The notes: a model not told the origin generated them from the letters alone. Shown: positions 33,940 through 44,801, counted from the first letter of the stretch. The stretch: DNA of 64,000 bases from Flavobacterium nitrogenifigens (GCF_003254565.1 NZ_QJRI01000176.1:1-64000); one strand, 5' to 3'. A program made the numbers and translations.

Positions 33940-35169
33940 TCAATGAACAGAAGCAATGCTATCATCTGTAGATAATTCTACTTTTTGTTTGATAAAACGT
34001 TTTCCGATATTTAAAATTATAAATGCTGTAATAGTTGTAATCGTCATAATAACTACCATTGGAATCACAGAATTTTTTACAAAAACACCAACCGCAAACG
34101 AAGCCAAAGCCCCAATTCCAAGCTGAATTGCCCCCATTAATGCCGAAGCGCTTCCGGTATTTTTAGCAAAAGGAGCGAGCGTTAATCCAGCAGTATTTGG
34201 ATTAGAAATTCCTAAGCAAGCCAAAAACAAGAATAGCATTCCGATAGTTTGATACAATCCCAAAAGATCATTTAAAGCCAAAATCAAGAATATAATACTG
34301 ATTATAGATTGAGAAATCAAAGCTCCAAAAATCATCTGTTCGCTCGAAAATCTCTTCAACAGCATAGAATTCAACTGGCTGGATCCAATAAAACTAACTG
34401 ACATAAGGGCAAAAATCCATCCGTAAGTTTTAGCATCAACCTTATAAATATCCATAAAAACCAGAGGAGAAGCTGCTACATAAGAAAATAATCCTGAAAA
34501 AGCGACAGCGCCTGTAAACGCATACGTGTAAAACTGAGGCTCTTTTAAAACTAAAAGAAAATTAGATAAAATCGGTTTTGGTTTCAACGAAATAGAAGTG
34601 TCTGGTTTATATGTGTTTGGAAGTCCAAATTGTGAAGCTGCCAAGATTACGATTCCCATACACATTAGTATAAAAAAGACAGCGTGCCAGCCTAAATCTT
34701 CGGTAACATAACCGCCAATAGTAGGTGCCAGCATTGGAGAAAGTCCAACAACGAGCATTAAAAGTGAAAATACTTTTGGAATATCTTTTACAGGAAATAA
34801 ATCACGAACCATTGCCACAGAAGCTACAGTTGCGGCACAGCTTCCGATAGCCTGAACAAAACGAAGCATTATAAAAGAATCAATATCAGCAACATAAATA
34901 CAACCTAAAGAAGCGAGAATATAGATCAAAAGCCCAATAAATAAAGGTTCTTTACGTCCGAAACGGTCTAATAAAGGTCCATAAAGCAATTGTCCGGCAG
35001 AAATTCCGATAAAATAACTGGATAAACTCATAGAAACTTTCGCTACAGAAGTATTTAGATCCTTTGCAATTCCCGAGAAACCAGGCAAATACATATCGAT
35101 TGAAAAAGGACCAAGAGCAGTTAAAGAACCTAATATAAGAATTAGCTGAATATATTTTTTTGTTGTCAT
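33940..35169 (-). CDS. MFS drug-efflux transporter (Bcr/CflA type)
   Basis: 409 aa, 12 predicted membrane helices. Motif A-like GPLLDRFGRKEPLFIG between helices 2 and 3, and an early FSIDMYLPGFSGIAKDL typical of Bcr/CflA proteins, which expel bicyclomycin, sulfonamides or chloramphenicol by proton antiport. The drug specificity is unknown. Monocistronic. Confidence 0.88.
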   Translation of the reverse strand: MTTKKYIQLILILGSLTALGPFSIDMYLPGFSGIAKDLNTSVAKVSMSLSSYFIGISAGQLLYGPLLDRFGRKEPLFIGLLIYILASLGCIYVADIDSFIMLRFVQAIGSCAATVASVAMVRDLFPVKDIPKVFSLLMLVVGLSPMLAPTIGGYVTEDLGWHAVFFILMCMGIVILAASQFGLPNTYKPDTSISLKPKPILSNFLLVLKEPQFYTYAFTGAVAFSGLFSYVAASPLVFMDIYKVDAKTYGWIFALMSVSFIGSSQLNSMLLKRFSSEQMIFGALISQSIISIIFLILALNDLLGLYQTIGMLFLFLACLGISNPNTAGLTLAPFAKNTGSASALMGAIQLGIGALASFAVGVFVKNSVIPMVVIMTITTITAFIILNIGKRFIKQKVELSTDDSIASVH

Positions 35170-35314
35170 TATCTTAAAAAATGGCTTATAATTTTTTGCA
35201 AAGGTAAAGATTTCATACCTTGTAGTATAACTTGAGAAAGTTTATAACAATAAATTAAAGTAATTGCCAACATTATTTAGTGTTACTATTTATTAATCTT
35301 TAAATTAAGAAAGT

Positions 35315-35731
35315 ATGAAAAAGTATCTTTTTTTATTAGCCATTTTATGCACATCAATTTCATTTGCTCAAACTATTACATCCAAACAAGAAGAAGCCAG
35401 TGTTGAGCAATATGAGCTCTTGAAAAAAGTAAACCAGTATTATCCAGACATTACATTGAGCAAATCGGTTACCAATTTTTACGCTGATGGAAAAATTATT
35501 GATTCACAGCAAGATTTTGATTTAAGAGGCACAAAATTTTCAAGTTACAAATTAGGCATCGAGCCAGGCAACAAGAAAGTGAAATTTGATTATACATCTA
35601 ATGAAGCTGGTCATGTATATGGTGACGTTACCATTTTTAACGGGAATGCTTTACGAACTACGTTTAACGAAAAAAACAATCAAATTGATGTATCATTAAA
35701 TGGAAAATCGGTTTATTTAAAAAAATTATAG
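35315..35731 (+). CDS. Small secreted protein, unknown function
   Basis: 138 aa with a signal peptide (MKKYLFLLAILCTSISFAQ, cleavage after FA). The mature part is polar with KVNQYYPDITLSKSVTNFYADG. No family recognised. A strong terminator follows. A neighbouring gene encodes another secreted protein on the same strand but is transcribed separately. Confidence 0.72.
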   Translation: MKKYLFLLAILCTSISFAQTITSKQEEASVEQYELLKKVNQYYPDITLSKSVTNFYADGKIIDSQQDFDLRGTKFSSYKLGIEPGNKKVKFDYTSNEAGHVYGDVTIFNGNALRTTFNEKNNQIDVSLNGKSVYLKKL

Positions 35732-35747
35732 ATTTTGAAGAGTTTAG

Positions 35748-35778
35748 AAAAAGCATCGCAAATTTGTGATGCTTTTTT
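35748..35778 (+). terminator. Intrinsic terminator after the 35315 gene
   Basis: AAAAAGCATCGCAAA / TTTGTGATGCTTTTT: nearly full 15-bp stem with no loop to speak of, T tract at the end. Confidence 0.85.
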
Positions 35779-35817
35779 GATTTATATTTGGTTCAGATTT
35801 TAATAATACAAACTACA

Positions 35818-36201
35818 ATGAAAAAATTTCTTTTCCTGGCATTTTTAATTTCCATGCAAGCATTCTCACAGCAAAACAAATTCTCAGGAACTTGGGGAAG
35901 CCAAAAATGCAAAGACTGTAAGAAAGAATATATTTTTACAATTACGATAGCTCAGTCAAATTATAAGATTTTTGGAACCGCAGAAGTTACAAGCGAACAC
36001 AAAGATTTAAACTCAGGAATATTGGAAGTTACCGGACATGTGTATCCGCATGGCGATAAAGCACAAATAAAACTAAAAGATAAAAATGGAATTACAGCCA
36101 GCGCAGTTTTATTTGTAAAAGATGATGTAATTCAGTTTACAAAAAATGGCGGAGGCGATGTTGTACCAAAAGAGATGATTTTGAATAAATTATATGAATA
36201 A
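35818..36201 (+). CDS. Small secreted protein, unknown function
   Basis: About 127 aa from the ATG at 35818; the frame opens earlier at 35788 but the added residues precede the signal peptide. Signal peptide MKKFLFLAFLISMQAFSQQ. The mature part begins KFSGTWGSQKCKDCKKEYIF with a CxxC-type cysteine pair, then GHVYPHGDKAQIKLKDKNG. Not recognised as a family. Confidence 0.7.
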   Translation: MKKFLFLAFLISMQAFSQQNKFSGTWGSQKCKDCKKEYIFTITIAQSNYKIFGTAEVTSEHKDLNSGILEVTGHVYPHGDKAQIKLKDKNGITASAVLFVKDDVIQFTKNGGGDVVPKEMILNKLYE

Positions 36202-36255
36202 ATTACATTTTTTTTATATTTTTGATAAAATAAATGTAATAAAAAAACTTCATAT

Positions 36256-36570
36256 ATGTTACAAGAAATTATCGCATACAGAAAAGTTGCTACTCAACTA
36301 GACGAATTAATAGACAAATCTCCTTATAAAAAAAAATATATAATTGAGCAATTAGGTTTGTCAAGTCCTACGTATTACAGAAAACTTCAGTCACAAACGT
36401 TTACAATTAGCGAAATGCTTGCGATAGCAAAAATTCTTGATCCTGTAGAATATAATAAATGGGAATTATTGGAAGAAATTGAACAGGCCAGAGTAGAAAT
36501 TAAAAACGGGAAAACCATCCCACATACCGAAATGGTTAAAAGGATTAAAGCGAAAAAGAAAGATCTCTAG
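36256..36570 (+). CDS. Small protein with a helix-turn-helix-like core
   Basis: 104 aa. LSSPTYYRKLQSQTFTISEMLAIAKIL resembles a helix-turn-helix, split here across two helices. The C-terminal KNGKTIPHTEMVKRIKAKKK resembles the C-terminal end of Phd/YefM-type antitoxins, where an arm of similar sequence binds the toxin. No toxin gene is on its strand, but a ParE-type fragment lies 137 bp further on the opposite strand. It could be a solitary antitoxin; certainty is low. Confidence 0.6.
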   Translation: MLQEIIAYRKVATQLDELIDKSPYKKKYIIEQLGLSSPTYYRKLQSQTFTISEMLAIAKILDPVEYNKWELLEEIEQARVEIKNGKTIPHTEMVKRIKAKKKDL

Positions 36571-36706
36571 AATAAATCTTTAATCATTTTTTGTCTGTTA
36601 TCGTGAAAAAGTAAAAGATATATTTTATTGTTTATAACAGTATAAAATAAGGTTATTTGCTTTACAACTAAAATAGTTCTAAAATTAAAATCACTATTAT
36701 AGTGAC

Positions 36707-36841
36707 CTAAAAAGGGATTTTTTGATATATGGTGAATTGTTCATCAAATTTTTCAGCAACTAACATAGACCAGTTTTCAACTAAATATTCATAGTTTTTA
36801 GTATAAGTTTTTTCAGCTTTTTCCGTCCAAATTACTTCCAT
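36707..36841 (-). pseudogene. ParE/RelE-type toxin remnant
   Basis: A 44-codon frame, MEVIWTEKAEKTYTKNYEYL, then VENWSMLVAEKFDEQFTIY, resembles the first half of ParE toxins (start xVIWTxxAxxxxxxxxxYLxxNW). Full ParE is about 95-100 aa, and the catalytic second half is absent, replaced by an early stop. No antitoxin is upstream on this strand. It is either a broken gene or a short protein; I favour a remnant. Confidence 0.55.
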
Positions 36842-37771
<930 letters not shown>

Positions 37772-39688
37772 ATGAATACAGTTGCTGAGCATATTGCAGA
37801 TTTTTTAAAAGAATACAAACCATTTGATAATTTAACCTTTAAGGAATTATCAGATATTGCCACGAATATTCGTGTCATCAATTTAGAAAAGCATGCGGTA
37901 TTATTTCAAAATAACGATCCGCTTCATGAAAGTTTTTATGTCGTAGCTTCTGGTGTCATTAATCTTACGACTATTGCAGACGCTGAAGAAACCATCATTA
38001 ATAAATGTCATGAAGGAGATATCTTTGGTTTACGTCCGTTTTTTGCAAAGAATAACTACATGATGACGGCTAAAGCACGTGAAGAAAGTATTATTTATGC
38101 TATTCCTATCGCTGTTTTCAGACCTTTTGTTGCTAATAATTCTGATGTTTTAAACTTTCTATTGGAGAGTTTTGCTGTAAATTCACGTCATACAAAAGAC
38201 AGCGTGAGCTCTAATGGCAAGCTAGTTTCTGACAGTGACTACATTGATCAGCAGACAGAAATGCAATATATTCAGTCACTTAATTATAATAATTCGCCTC
38301 TAACTACTCAGGCTAACTCTATAATTAAAGATGTTGCAATTTTAATGACAGATTCTATGGTAGATAATATCATAATCTGCGGCGATAAAAATCATCCAAT
38401 TGGTATTGTTACCAATGCCGATTTATCGTCAAAAATTGCGACAGGACGTTACCCTATTACTGAAACCATAGACAAAATTATGTCTTCTCCAGTTGTTACA
38501 GTTTTAGAAAACGTGTCTTTGGCAGAAGCACAATTACTAATGCTCAAACATAATGTAACTCACCTATGCGTTACAAAAGATGGCACTAGCAAATCTGTTG
38601 TAAAAGGAATTATTTCTGAACACGATCTTATTGTTGCTCAAGCTAGTAACCCTGGCGTATTAATTAAAGAGATTAAGCGTTCGCAGCTTCCAAAAGATTT
38701 AAAACAAATACGCGATCGTTTATCTGATTTGATTCAGAATTCGATTCAAAAAAATATTCCGATCTCGCATGTCAGCAATATTGCAAGTGAGATTAATCTG
38801 GCAATTATAAAAAGAGCAGTAGAACTAGCAATTTTAGATTTAGGCTCCCCTCCTGCACGTTTTGCTTGGTTAAGCATTGGAAGTCAAGGGCGTAAGGAGC
38901 AATTATTACTTACAGATCAGGATAGTATTTTAATTTTTGAAGATGTTACTCCTGAAAAATACAGAGAAGTAAAAGATTATTTCTTAAGATTGGCAAAACG
39001 CGCTACTTCTATATTAGAGAAAGTCGGCTATGATTATTGTCCAAACGGGCACATGGCCAGCAATATGCTTTGGTGTAAATCACTGAGCGACTGGACAAAA
39101 CAATACAATAGCTGGATGAATACTCCAGGTGAAAATAGTAATGATTTGAGCAGTATTTTCTTTGATTATGAAATTGTTTTTGGAGAACCAAAAATTGAAG
39201 AAGCTATAGAAAGCGTGATTTTCAAAAATGCTGTTAACAATACTTTATTCTTCGACTTTTTAGGAAATGATGCTTTAAAAAGAAATTCTCCTTTAAGCTT
39301 CTTCAAGAAATTTATAACTGAAGAAGACGGTCCAAATAAAGAAAAATTCGATATCAAAACTAGAGCTTTAATGCCTTTGATTGACGGAGCACGTTTATTA
39401 ATACTAAATGCCAACATAAAAGGAATTCAAAATACATATCTTAGATTCAAACAATTAGCCATTACAGATTCTAAAAATGCCGAAATTTATTTAAGCTGTG
39501 CAGAAGCTTTCCTGACACTTTCTAAATTTAGAACTGTTGAAGGATTAAAAAATGACGACTCTGGCCAATATATTAATTTAAGAGAAATGTCAAAATCTGA
39601 CAAAGAGAAATTAAAAAATGCATTGTCCCCAATGAAAGACCTGGAGGAACTGATTAAGAGTAAATTTCAATTGACACAATTCTCATAA
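37772..39688 (+). CDS. CNMP-binding, CBS and DUF294 nucleotidyltransferase protein
   Basis: 638 aa, soluble. Domains in order: cyclic-nucleotide-binding-like (about 10-125), a CBS pair (about 175-300, with VGITNADLSSKI-like and ISEHDLIVAQA), then a DUF294 nucleotidyltransferase (about 350-470) with WLSIGSQGRKEQLLLTDQDSILIF, whose GS...TDQD carries the metal-binding acids, and a C-terminal DUF294_C part. GlnD-like proteins of this type transfer nucleotides to proteins. In many Proteobacteria it sits beside acs. Here it is coupled (3-bp gap) to an exonuclease-like gene and faces acs. Confidence 0.88.
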   Translation: MNTVAEHIADFLKEYKPFDNLTFKELSDIATNIRVINLEKHAVLFQNNDPLHESFYVVASGVINLTTIADAEETIINKCHEGDIFGLRPFFAKNNYMMTAKAREESIIYAIPIAVFRPFVANNSDVLNFLLESFAVNSRHTKDSVSSNGKLVSDSDYIDQQTEMQYIQSLNYNNSPLTTQANSIIKDVAILMTDSMVDNIIICGDKNHPIGIVTNADLSSKIATGRYPITETIDKIMSSPVVTVLENVSLAEAQLLMLKHNVTHLCVTKDGTSKSVVKGIISEHDLIVAQASNPGVLIKEIKRSQLPKDLKQIRDRLSDLIQNSIQKNIPISHVSNIASEINLAIIKRAVELAILDLGSPPARFAWLSIGSQGRKEQLLLTDQDSILIFEDVTPEKYREVKDYFLRLAKRATSILEKVGYDYCPNGHMASNMLWCKSLSDWTKQYNSWMNTPGENSNDLSSIFFDYEIVFGEPKIEEAIESVIFKNAVNNTLFFDFLGNDALKRNSPLSFFKKFITEEDGPNKEKFDIKTRALMPLIDGARLLILNANIKGIQNTYLRFKQLAITDSKNAEIYLSCAEAFLTLSKFRTVEGLKNDDSGQYINLREMSKSDKEKLKNALSPMKDLEELIKSKFQLTQFS

Positions 39689-39691
39689 AAT

Positions 39692-40288
39692 ATGCTAGAC
39701 TGGCTGAAAAATATCAATAAAGACTATCCAGATTTTTGGAAAGACTATTTAACTAAATTCGAAACTAAACCTAACAAGTTTGTTGTTTTATCAACTGAAA
39801 CTTCTGGCTTAAATCCGGATAAGGATGTTGTATTATCACTTGGAGCCTTTTCAGTTATAGATGATAGCATTGTTATTAAAGAAAATTTCGAAACAGTTTT
39901 ACTGCAGTACAAGTATCTTCAAGACAACGGACTTTCGAACGAATTCATCATTGAAAGCAAAATGATGAAAATGCCTGAACCTGATGCGCTTGAGGCTTTT
40001 GTGAATTTTATTGGAAATTCCATTTTGGTTGGGCATCATATCAACTTTGATATTGAAATGCTAAACGCAGCTCTAGAGCGCCTAAATTGCGGAAGACTAA
40101 AAAACGAAGCTCTAGATGTTGATGTAATGTACAGAAAATTGACTGATATAAATGACAAACAATTTTCTCTTGATGATTTATGCGGAATTTATAAAATTCC
40201 AAAAAGTGATCGCAATTCTTCTTCTGAAGATGCCTATAGAATTGGACTCCTTTTCTTGAAATTAAAATCTCGATTGGGAATTAAATAA
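39692..40288 (+). CDS. DnaQ-like 3'-5' exonuclease domain protein, catalytic residues altered
   Basis: 198 aa. It aligns with DnaQ/DEDDh exonucleases, but motif I reads VVLSTETSGLNP where active enzymes have D-x-E-T (the first acid is Ser), and motif III reads DRNSSSEDAYRIG, which lacks the catalytic His of H-x4-D. Motif II, HHINFDIEML, keeps its Asp. It is therefore probably inactive or a binding subunit. It follows the CNMP/CBS/DUF294 gene by 3 bp and is likely its partner. Confidence 0.85.
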   Translation: MLDWLKNINKDYPDFWKDYLTKFETKPNKFVVLSTETSGLNPDKDVVLSLGAFSVIDDSIVIKENFETVLLQYKYLQDNGLSNEFIIESKMMKMPEPDALEAFVNFIGNSILVGHHINFDIEMLNAALERLNCGRLKNEALDVDVMYRKLTDINDKQFSLDDLCGIYKIPKSDRNSSSEDAYRIGLLFLKLKSRLGIK

Positions 40289-40340
40289 ATTAAAAAAATA
40301 ATTAATTTTTAAAATACCAAATTCCAATAAATATCATATA

Positions 40341-40376
40341 AAAAAATGCCTTTTAATAATTTAAGAGGCATTTTTT
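40341..40376 (+). terminator. Intrinsic terminator after the DnaQ-like gene
   Basis: AAAAAATGCCTTTTAA / TTAAGAGGCATTTTTT with a 4-nt loop (TAAT) and a T tract. Confidence 0.85.
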
Positions 40377-40474
40377 ATTAATAGAAGCTTTTAACAGAAA
40401 ATTATAAGCTCATTCATTTTTCAAATTAAGTAAATCAGTAATTTTATGATAGAAATATTTATAAAGTTTGAACT

Positions 40475-40873
40475 ATGAAAAATTTATTACTTATACTGCT
40501 ATTACTATTTTCAGGATCAACAGTTTTCGCACAAGATCAAGATCCCTCTTCTAAACGCATTCTAGGAAATTGGTATTCAAATGCAAACCGAAATACAAAA
40601 TGGAGTTTTACTCAAGATGGAAAAGTATATAATTACAACAACAATCAAATGAAAGTGATGTATAAATATACGATCTCACACAGTTGCCAAAACTTTTCAG
40701 ATGATACTACTGAATTTATGACCTTTAGAGATAAGGACGGGAATGAGTTTTGTTTTAGAATAAATGGAATTAATGAAAATAAAAATGGAATCCTGTCACT
40801 TACAAACTTAAGCAATATGGAGCAACTTACATTTATAAACGATGCAAGTTTAAAGAAAACACAACAGCAATAA
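40475..40873 (+). CDS. Small secreted lipocalin-like protein
   Basis: 132 aa with a signal peptide (MKNLLLILLLLFSGSTVFAQ). The mature part LGNWYSNANRNTKWSFTQDGKVYNY resembles the opening of a lipocalin-like domain (G-x-W). A C-terminal region is short. Ligand unknown. It is followed by a bidirectional terminator and the convergent acs gene. Confidence 0.7.
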   Translation: MKNLLLILLLLFSGSTVFAQDQDPSSKRILGNWYSNANRNTKWSFTQDGKVYNYNNNQMKVMYKYTISHSCQNFSDDTTEFMTFRDKDGNEFCFRINGINENKNGILSLTNLSNMEQLTFINDASLKKTQQQ

Positions 40874-40880
40874 TTGCGAT

Positions 40881-40912
40881 AAAAAAAGCCTCTTATTTTA
40901 AGAGGCTTTTTT
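40881..40912. terminator. Bidirectional terminator between the lipocalin-like gene and acs
   Basis: AAAAAGCCTCTTA / TAAGAGGCTTTTT with a TTT loop, flanked by A and T tracts, so it serves both converging genes. Confidence 0.9.
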
Positions 40913-40926
40913 GTGTTTTATTTCAA

Positions 40927-42837
40927 TTAAGAAATTCTATCCTTAATAATTTCGTCTACAATTTCTGGATTTAATAATGTTGAAGTATCACCAAAATTAG
41001 AATTATCTCCTTCTGCTATTTTACGTAAAATTCTACGCATAATTTTTCCAGAACGAGTTTTTGGCAAACCAGAAACGAATTGAATTTTATCCAATTTTGC
41101 AATTGGTCCGATGTGATCAGAAATATACTGATTAATCTCTTTGCTCAAATTCGTTCTATCTCTAACTTCTCCAGTTTCTTTCAGAATTACATAACCATAT
41201 AAAGCGTTTCCTTTAATATCATGTGGGAATCCAACAATAGCAGATTCTGCTACAGCTGGGTGCTCGTTGATTGCATCTTCAATTGGTGCTGTTCCTAAAT
41301 TATGACCTGAAACAATTACAACGTCATCTACTCTACCTGTAATTCTGTAGTAACCTACTTCATCTCTTAAAGCACCGTCTCCTGTAAAATATTTTCCTGG
41401 GAAAGCAGAAAAATAAGTGTCTTTATAGCGCTGGTGGTCTCCCCAGATAGTTCTAGCAATTCCAGGCCAAGGAAATTTGATACATAAACTACCAACTACT
41501 TGGTTTCCTTCAATTTCATTACGTTTTTCATCCATCAGAACTGGCTGAATTCCAGGCAATGGCAACGTCGCATAGGTTGGTTTTGTTGGAGTTACAAAAG
41601 CAATTGGCGAAATCATGATTCCTCCAGTTTCTGTCTGCCACCAAGTATCTACAACAGGACATCTCTTATCTCCTACGTGGTCATTAAACCAGTGCCAAGC
41701 TTCTTCGTTGATTGGTTCTCCAACAGATCCAATAACTTTCAGTGATTTAAGAGGATATTTTTGAATATAATCTAAACTTTCTTTAGCTAACGAACGGATT
41801 GCTGTTGGTGCAGTATAGAATTGTGTAATTTTATGTTTTTCGATAATATCCCAAAAACGGCTAAAATCTGGATAAGAAGGAACTCCTTCAAAAATTACAG
41901 TTGTAGCACCATTCAATAATGGTCCGTATAATATATAAGAGTGACCTGTGATCCATCCGATGTCTGCCGTGCACCAGAAAATATCATTGTCTTCATAATT
42001 GAAAACATTTTTAAAAGTATACGCAGTATAAACCATGTAACCAGCAGTAGTATGAACCATTCCTTTTGGTTTTCCTGTTGATCCTGAAGTATATAAAATA
42101 AACAAAGGATCTTCGGCATCCATAATTTCAGCAACGCTATTGTCTAGAGCTCCGTCTAATAATGGCTGTAACCAAATATCACGTCCATCTTTCATCTTAA
42201 CATTAGTATTTGTTCTTTTTGCAACCAATACTTTTGCTACAGAAGGGCAAGTTTCTAGAGCTTCGTCTACAATTCCTTTAAGATCAATTGTTTTGTTTCC
42301 TCTATAACCTCCGTCTGATGTAATTACCATTTTACACTCGCAATCGTTGATTCTTGCGGAAACTGCAGAGGCAGAAAATCCAGCAAAAATAACGGAGTGA
42401 ATGGCTCCAATTCTAGCACAAGCTAAAACAGAAACAGCCAATTCTGGAATCATTGGCAAGTAAATGCAAACTCTGTCTCCTTTGCGAACACCTTGCTCAC
42501 GAAGAACGTTTGCCATTTTTGAAACTCTCTCGTATAATTCATTATACGATATATGTAAAGCTTCTTCAGAAGGATCATTCGGTTCAAAAATAATAGCCGT
42601 CTTCTCTCCTCTTTTGCTTAAATGTCTATCAATACAGTTTTTGGTAATGTTAACCTTAGCATCTGTAAACCATTTTACTTCCGCTTCAGCCATATTAAAA
42701 TCAACAACTTTTTCCCATTGCTGGTACCATGTAAAATTCTCCTCAGCTATTTTTCCCCAAAATTTTCTTGGCTCTCTTATTGACTTATTGTAATGTTTAA
42801 AGTATTGTTCTAAATTTTCAATTTTGTAATAGCTCAT
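40927..42837 (-). CDS. acs: Acetyl-CoA synthetase
   Basis: 636 aa. It converts acetate, ATP and CoA to acetyl-CoA through acetyl-AMP. The AMP loop is LYTSGSTGKPKGMVHTTAGY, the A8 region is ITGRVDDVVIVSGHNLG, and the C-terminal lysine motif PKTRSGKIMRRILRKIA contains the Lys that is acetylated in other species. The full set of AMP-dependent ligase motifs is in place. Its direction is toward the DUF294/exonuclease pair, converging across the lipocalin-like gene. Confidence 0.96.
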   Translation of the reverse strand: MSYYKIENLEQYFKHYNKSIREPRKFWGKIAEENFTWYQQWEKVVDFNMAEAEVKWFTDAKVNITKNCIDRHLSKRGEKTAIIFEPNDPSEEALHISYNELYERVSKMANVLREQGVRKGDRVCIYLPMIPELAVSVLACARIGAIHSVIFAGFSASAVSARINDCECKMVITSDGGYRGNKTIDLKGIVDEALETCPSVAKVLVAKRTNTNVKMKDGRDIWLQPLLDGALDNSVAEIMDAEDPLFILYTSGSTGKPKGMVHTTAGYMVYTAYTFKNVFNYEDNDIFWCTADIGWITGHSYILYGPLLNGATTVIFEGVPSYPDFSRFWDIIEKHKITQFYTAPTAIRSLAKESLDYIQKYPLKSLKVIGSVGEPINEEAWHWFNDHVGDKRCPVVDTWWQTETGGIMISPIAFVTPTKPTYATLPLPGIQPVLMDEKRNEIEGNQVVGSLCIKFPWPGIARTIWGDHQRYKDTYFSAFPGKYFTGDGALRDEVGYYRITGRVDDVVIVSGHNLGTAPIEDAINEHPAVAESAIVGFPHDIKGNALYGYVILKETGEVRDRTNLSKEINQYISDHIGPIAKLDKIQFVSGLPKTRSGKIMRRILRKIAEGDNSNFGDTSTLLNPEIVDEIIKDRIS

Positions 42838-42992
42838 CGTTTGTTGAATTTTTTTATAAATGTATTAAATCTGAACGTATCCGTGAAATAATTTAATTCA
42901 TAAATTTTATTAAAAAGAAACATTTATTTAATAAAATATGATAATTATCTGAAATTATTTTAAAACTTTATTTTCTATTATTACTTAAGGGC

Positions 42993-43028
42993 AAAAAAGG
43001 CATAATAAATAGATATTATGCCTTTTTT
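42993..43028 (-). terminator. Intrinsic terminator of the ilv operon
   Basis: AAAAAAGGCATAATA / TATTATGCCTTTTTT, 15 bp stem with a short loop, and a T tract on the minus strand; 304 bp beyond the ilvC stop. Confidence 0.8.
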
Positions 43029-43174
43029 AATTTAACAAATTTCAATAACAATTAATTTTGTAACCGCACTGCGTGACTTTTTTCTATTTTGAAAATAGAA
43101 GCATCTTTATTAATTAAAACAGAAATTTCAACAAGTATATTTTTTTCAAAATATACCCCATTTTAGGGATCCGC

Positions 43175-43210
43175 TTCACTTAACTTACTCACTCTCTGAA
43201 GTTAAGTGAA
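43175..43210. repeat. Perfect 12-bp inverted repeat in the ilvC downstream gap
   Basis: TTCACTTAACTT and AAGTTAAGTGAA are perfectly complementary around a 12-nt loop. It could end ilvC mRNA early or be a binding site; there is no T tract. Confidence 0.7.
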
Positions 43211-43331
43211 TGCAATATGCATCTATATCTTTTTTCTTAATAAGTGCTTACTAATTCAAAATATTACAAATCATTGATACAGTGCAAATTCCGCAGAAAG
43301 AAATCTGTTCTGCGGAAGTTCCCAAATTTTA

Positions 43332-44801
43332 TTATCCAATTTTTTTCATTGCTGTCATAGACTCTCTCAACCAAGCTCCTACTTCTTCGATAGGATGTTG
43401 ACGAATTTCTCTGTTTACAGCGATAAGTACTGCATTATCTACTCCGTTTGAAGTTGAAAATGGTTTTCCAATAATATTAGTTTCTACTTTTTTCATGAAT
43501 TCAGTCAATAATGGCTTACAAGCATGATCAAATAAGTAACATCCGTATTCTGCAGTATCAGAGATTACACGGTTCATTTCGAATAATTTCTTTCTTGCGA
43601 TTGTATTTGCGATTAAAGGCAATTCGTGTAATGACTCATAGTAAGCAGATTCTTCGATGATTCCAGCTTCAGTCATAGTTTCGAAAGCTAACTCAACACC
43701 AGCTTTTACCATTGCAATCATTAATACTCCATTGTCAAAATATTCTTGCTCTGAGATTGGAGCTTCTTGTGGAGCTGTTTTTTCGAAGTTAGTTTCTCCT
43801 GTTGCAGCTCTCCATTTCAATAAGTTAACATCATCATTAGCCCAGTCGATCATCATAGTTCTAGAGAATTCTCCAGAAATGATATCGTCTTGGTGTTTCT
43901 GGAATAATGGACGCATGATATCTTTCAATTCTTCAGCTAATTCGTAAGCCTCAATTTTTGAAGGATTATTTAAACGATCCATCATATTTGTAATACCACC
44001 GTGTTTCAAAGCCTCAGTGATAGTTTCCCATCCGTATTGGATTAATTTTGAAGCGTATGCAGCATCGATTCCTTTTTCTACCATTTTGTCGAAACATAAA
44101 ATAGATCCTGTTTGCAATAAACCACAAAGAATAGTTTGCTCACCCATTAAATCTGATTTTACTTCAGCTACAAAAGATGATCTTAGAACTCCTGCTCTAT
44201 GTCCTCCAGTTGCTACAGCGTAAGCTTTTGCCTGATCTAAACCAAATCCGTTTGGATCGTTTTCTGGGTGAACTGCAATAAGAGTTGGAACTCCAAATCC
44301 TCTTTTATACTCTTCACGTACCTCAGAACCTGGACATTTAGGAGCACACATCACAACAGTGATGTCTTTACGAATCTGCATTCCTTCTTCTACGATGTTG
44401 AATCCGTGAGAGTAAGACAAAGTAGATCCCTGTTTCATTAATGGCATAATAGCAGTTACCACAGCAGTGTGTTGTTTGTCTGGTGTAAGGTTACAAACTA
44501 AATCTGCAGTTGGAATCAATTCTTCGTAAGTTCCTACTTTGAAACCATTTTCAGTTGCATTTTTATAAGAAGCTCTTTTTTCTGCAATTGCATCTGCACG
44601 CAATGCATAAGAAATGTCTAAACCAGAATCTCTCATGTTTAAACCTTGATTCAAACCTTGTGCTCCACAACCCACAATTACAACTTTTTTTCCAGCCAAT
44701 GCTGCAATTCCGTCTGCAAATTCTGATTGCTCCATAAATTCGCAAACTCCTAATTGTTCTAATTGTAATCTAAGTGGTAATGTATTGAAATAATTTGCCA
44801 T
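43332..44801 (-). CDS. ilvC: Ketol-acid reductoisomerase, long (class II)
   Basis: 489 aa, the length of class II enzymes (class I are about 330). It catalyses the isomerisation-reduction of acetolactate or acetohydroxybutyrate using NADPH. Motifs: [21 protein letters not shown] (nucleotide loop), [21 protein letters not shown], and a repeated C-terminal domain. Last gene of ilvD-B-N-C, 60 bp after ilvN. Confidence 0.96.
   Translation of the reverse strand: MANYFNTLPLRLQLEQLGVCEFMEQSEFADGIAALAGKKVVIVGCGAQGLNQGLNMRDSGLDISYALRADAIAEKRASYKNATENGFKVGTYEELIPTADLVCNLTPDKQHTAVVTAIMPLMKQGSTLSYSHGFNIVEEGMQIRKDITVVMCAPKCPGSEVREEYKRGFGVPTLIAVHPENDPNGFGLDQAKAYAVATGGHRAGVLRSSFVAEVKSDLMGEQTILCGLLQTGSILCFDKMVEKGIDAAYASKLIQYGWETITEALKHGGITNMMDRLNNPSKIEAYELAEELKDIMRPLFQKHQDDIISGEFSRTMMIDWANDDVNLLKWRAATGETNFEKTAPQEAPISEQEYFDNGVLMIAMVKAGVELAFETMTEAGIIEESAYYESLHELPLIANTIARKKLFEMNRVISDTAEYGCYLFDHACKPLLTEFMKKVETNIIGKPFSTSNGVDNAVLIAVNREIRQHPIEEVGAWLRESMTAMKKIG

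Larger units (their letters stand above)
42838..43331. other. 494-bp gap between acs and ilvC
   Basis: No gene seen. It contains the ilvC terminator at 42993-43028 and a perfect hairpin TTCACTTAACTT / AAGTTAAGTGAA at 43175-43210. Confidence 0.7.

Noticed and set aside
44555..44745. Short frames inside ilvC on both strands
   Set aside because: They are shadows of ilvC, whose nucleotide-binding loop lies here.
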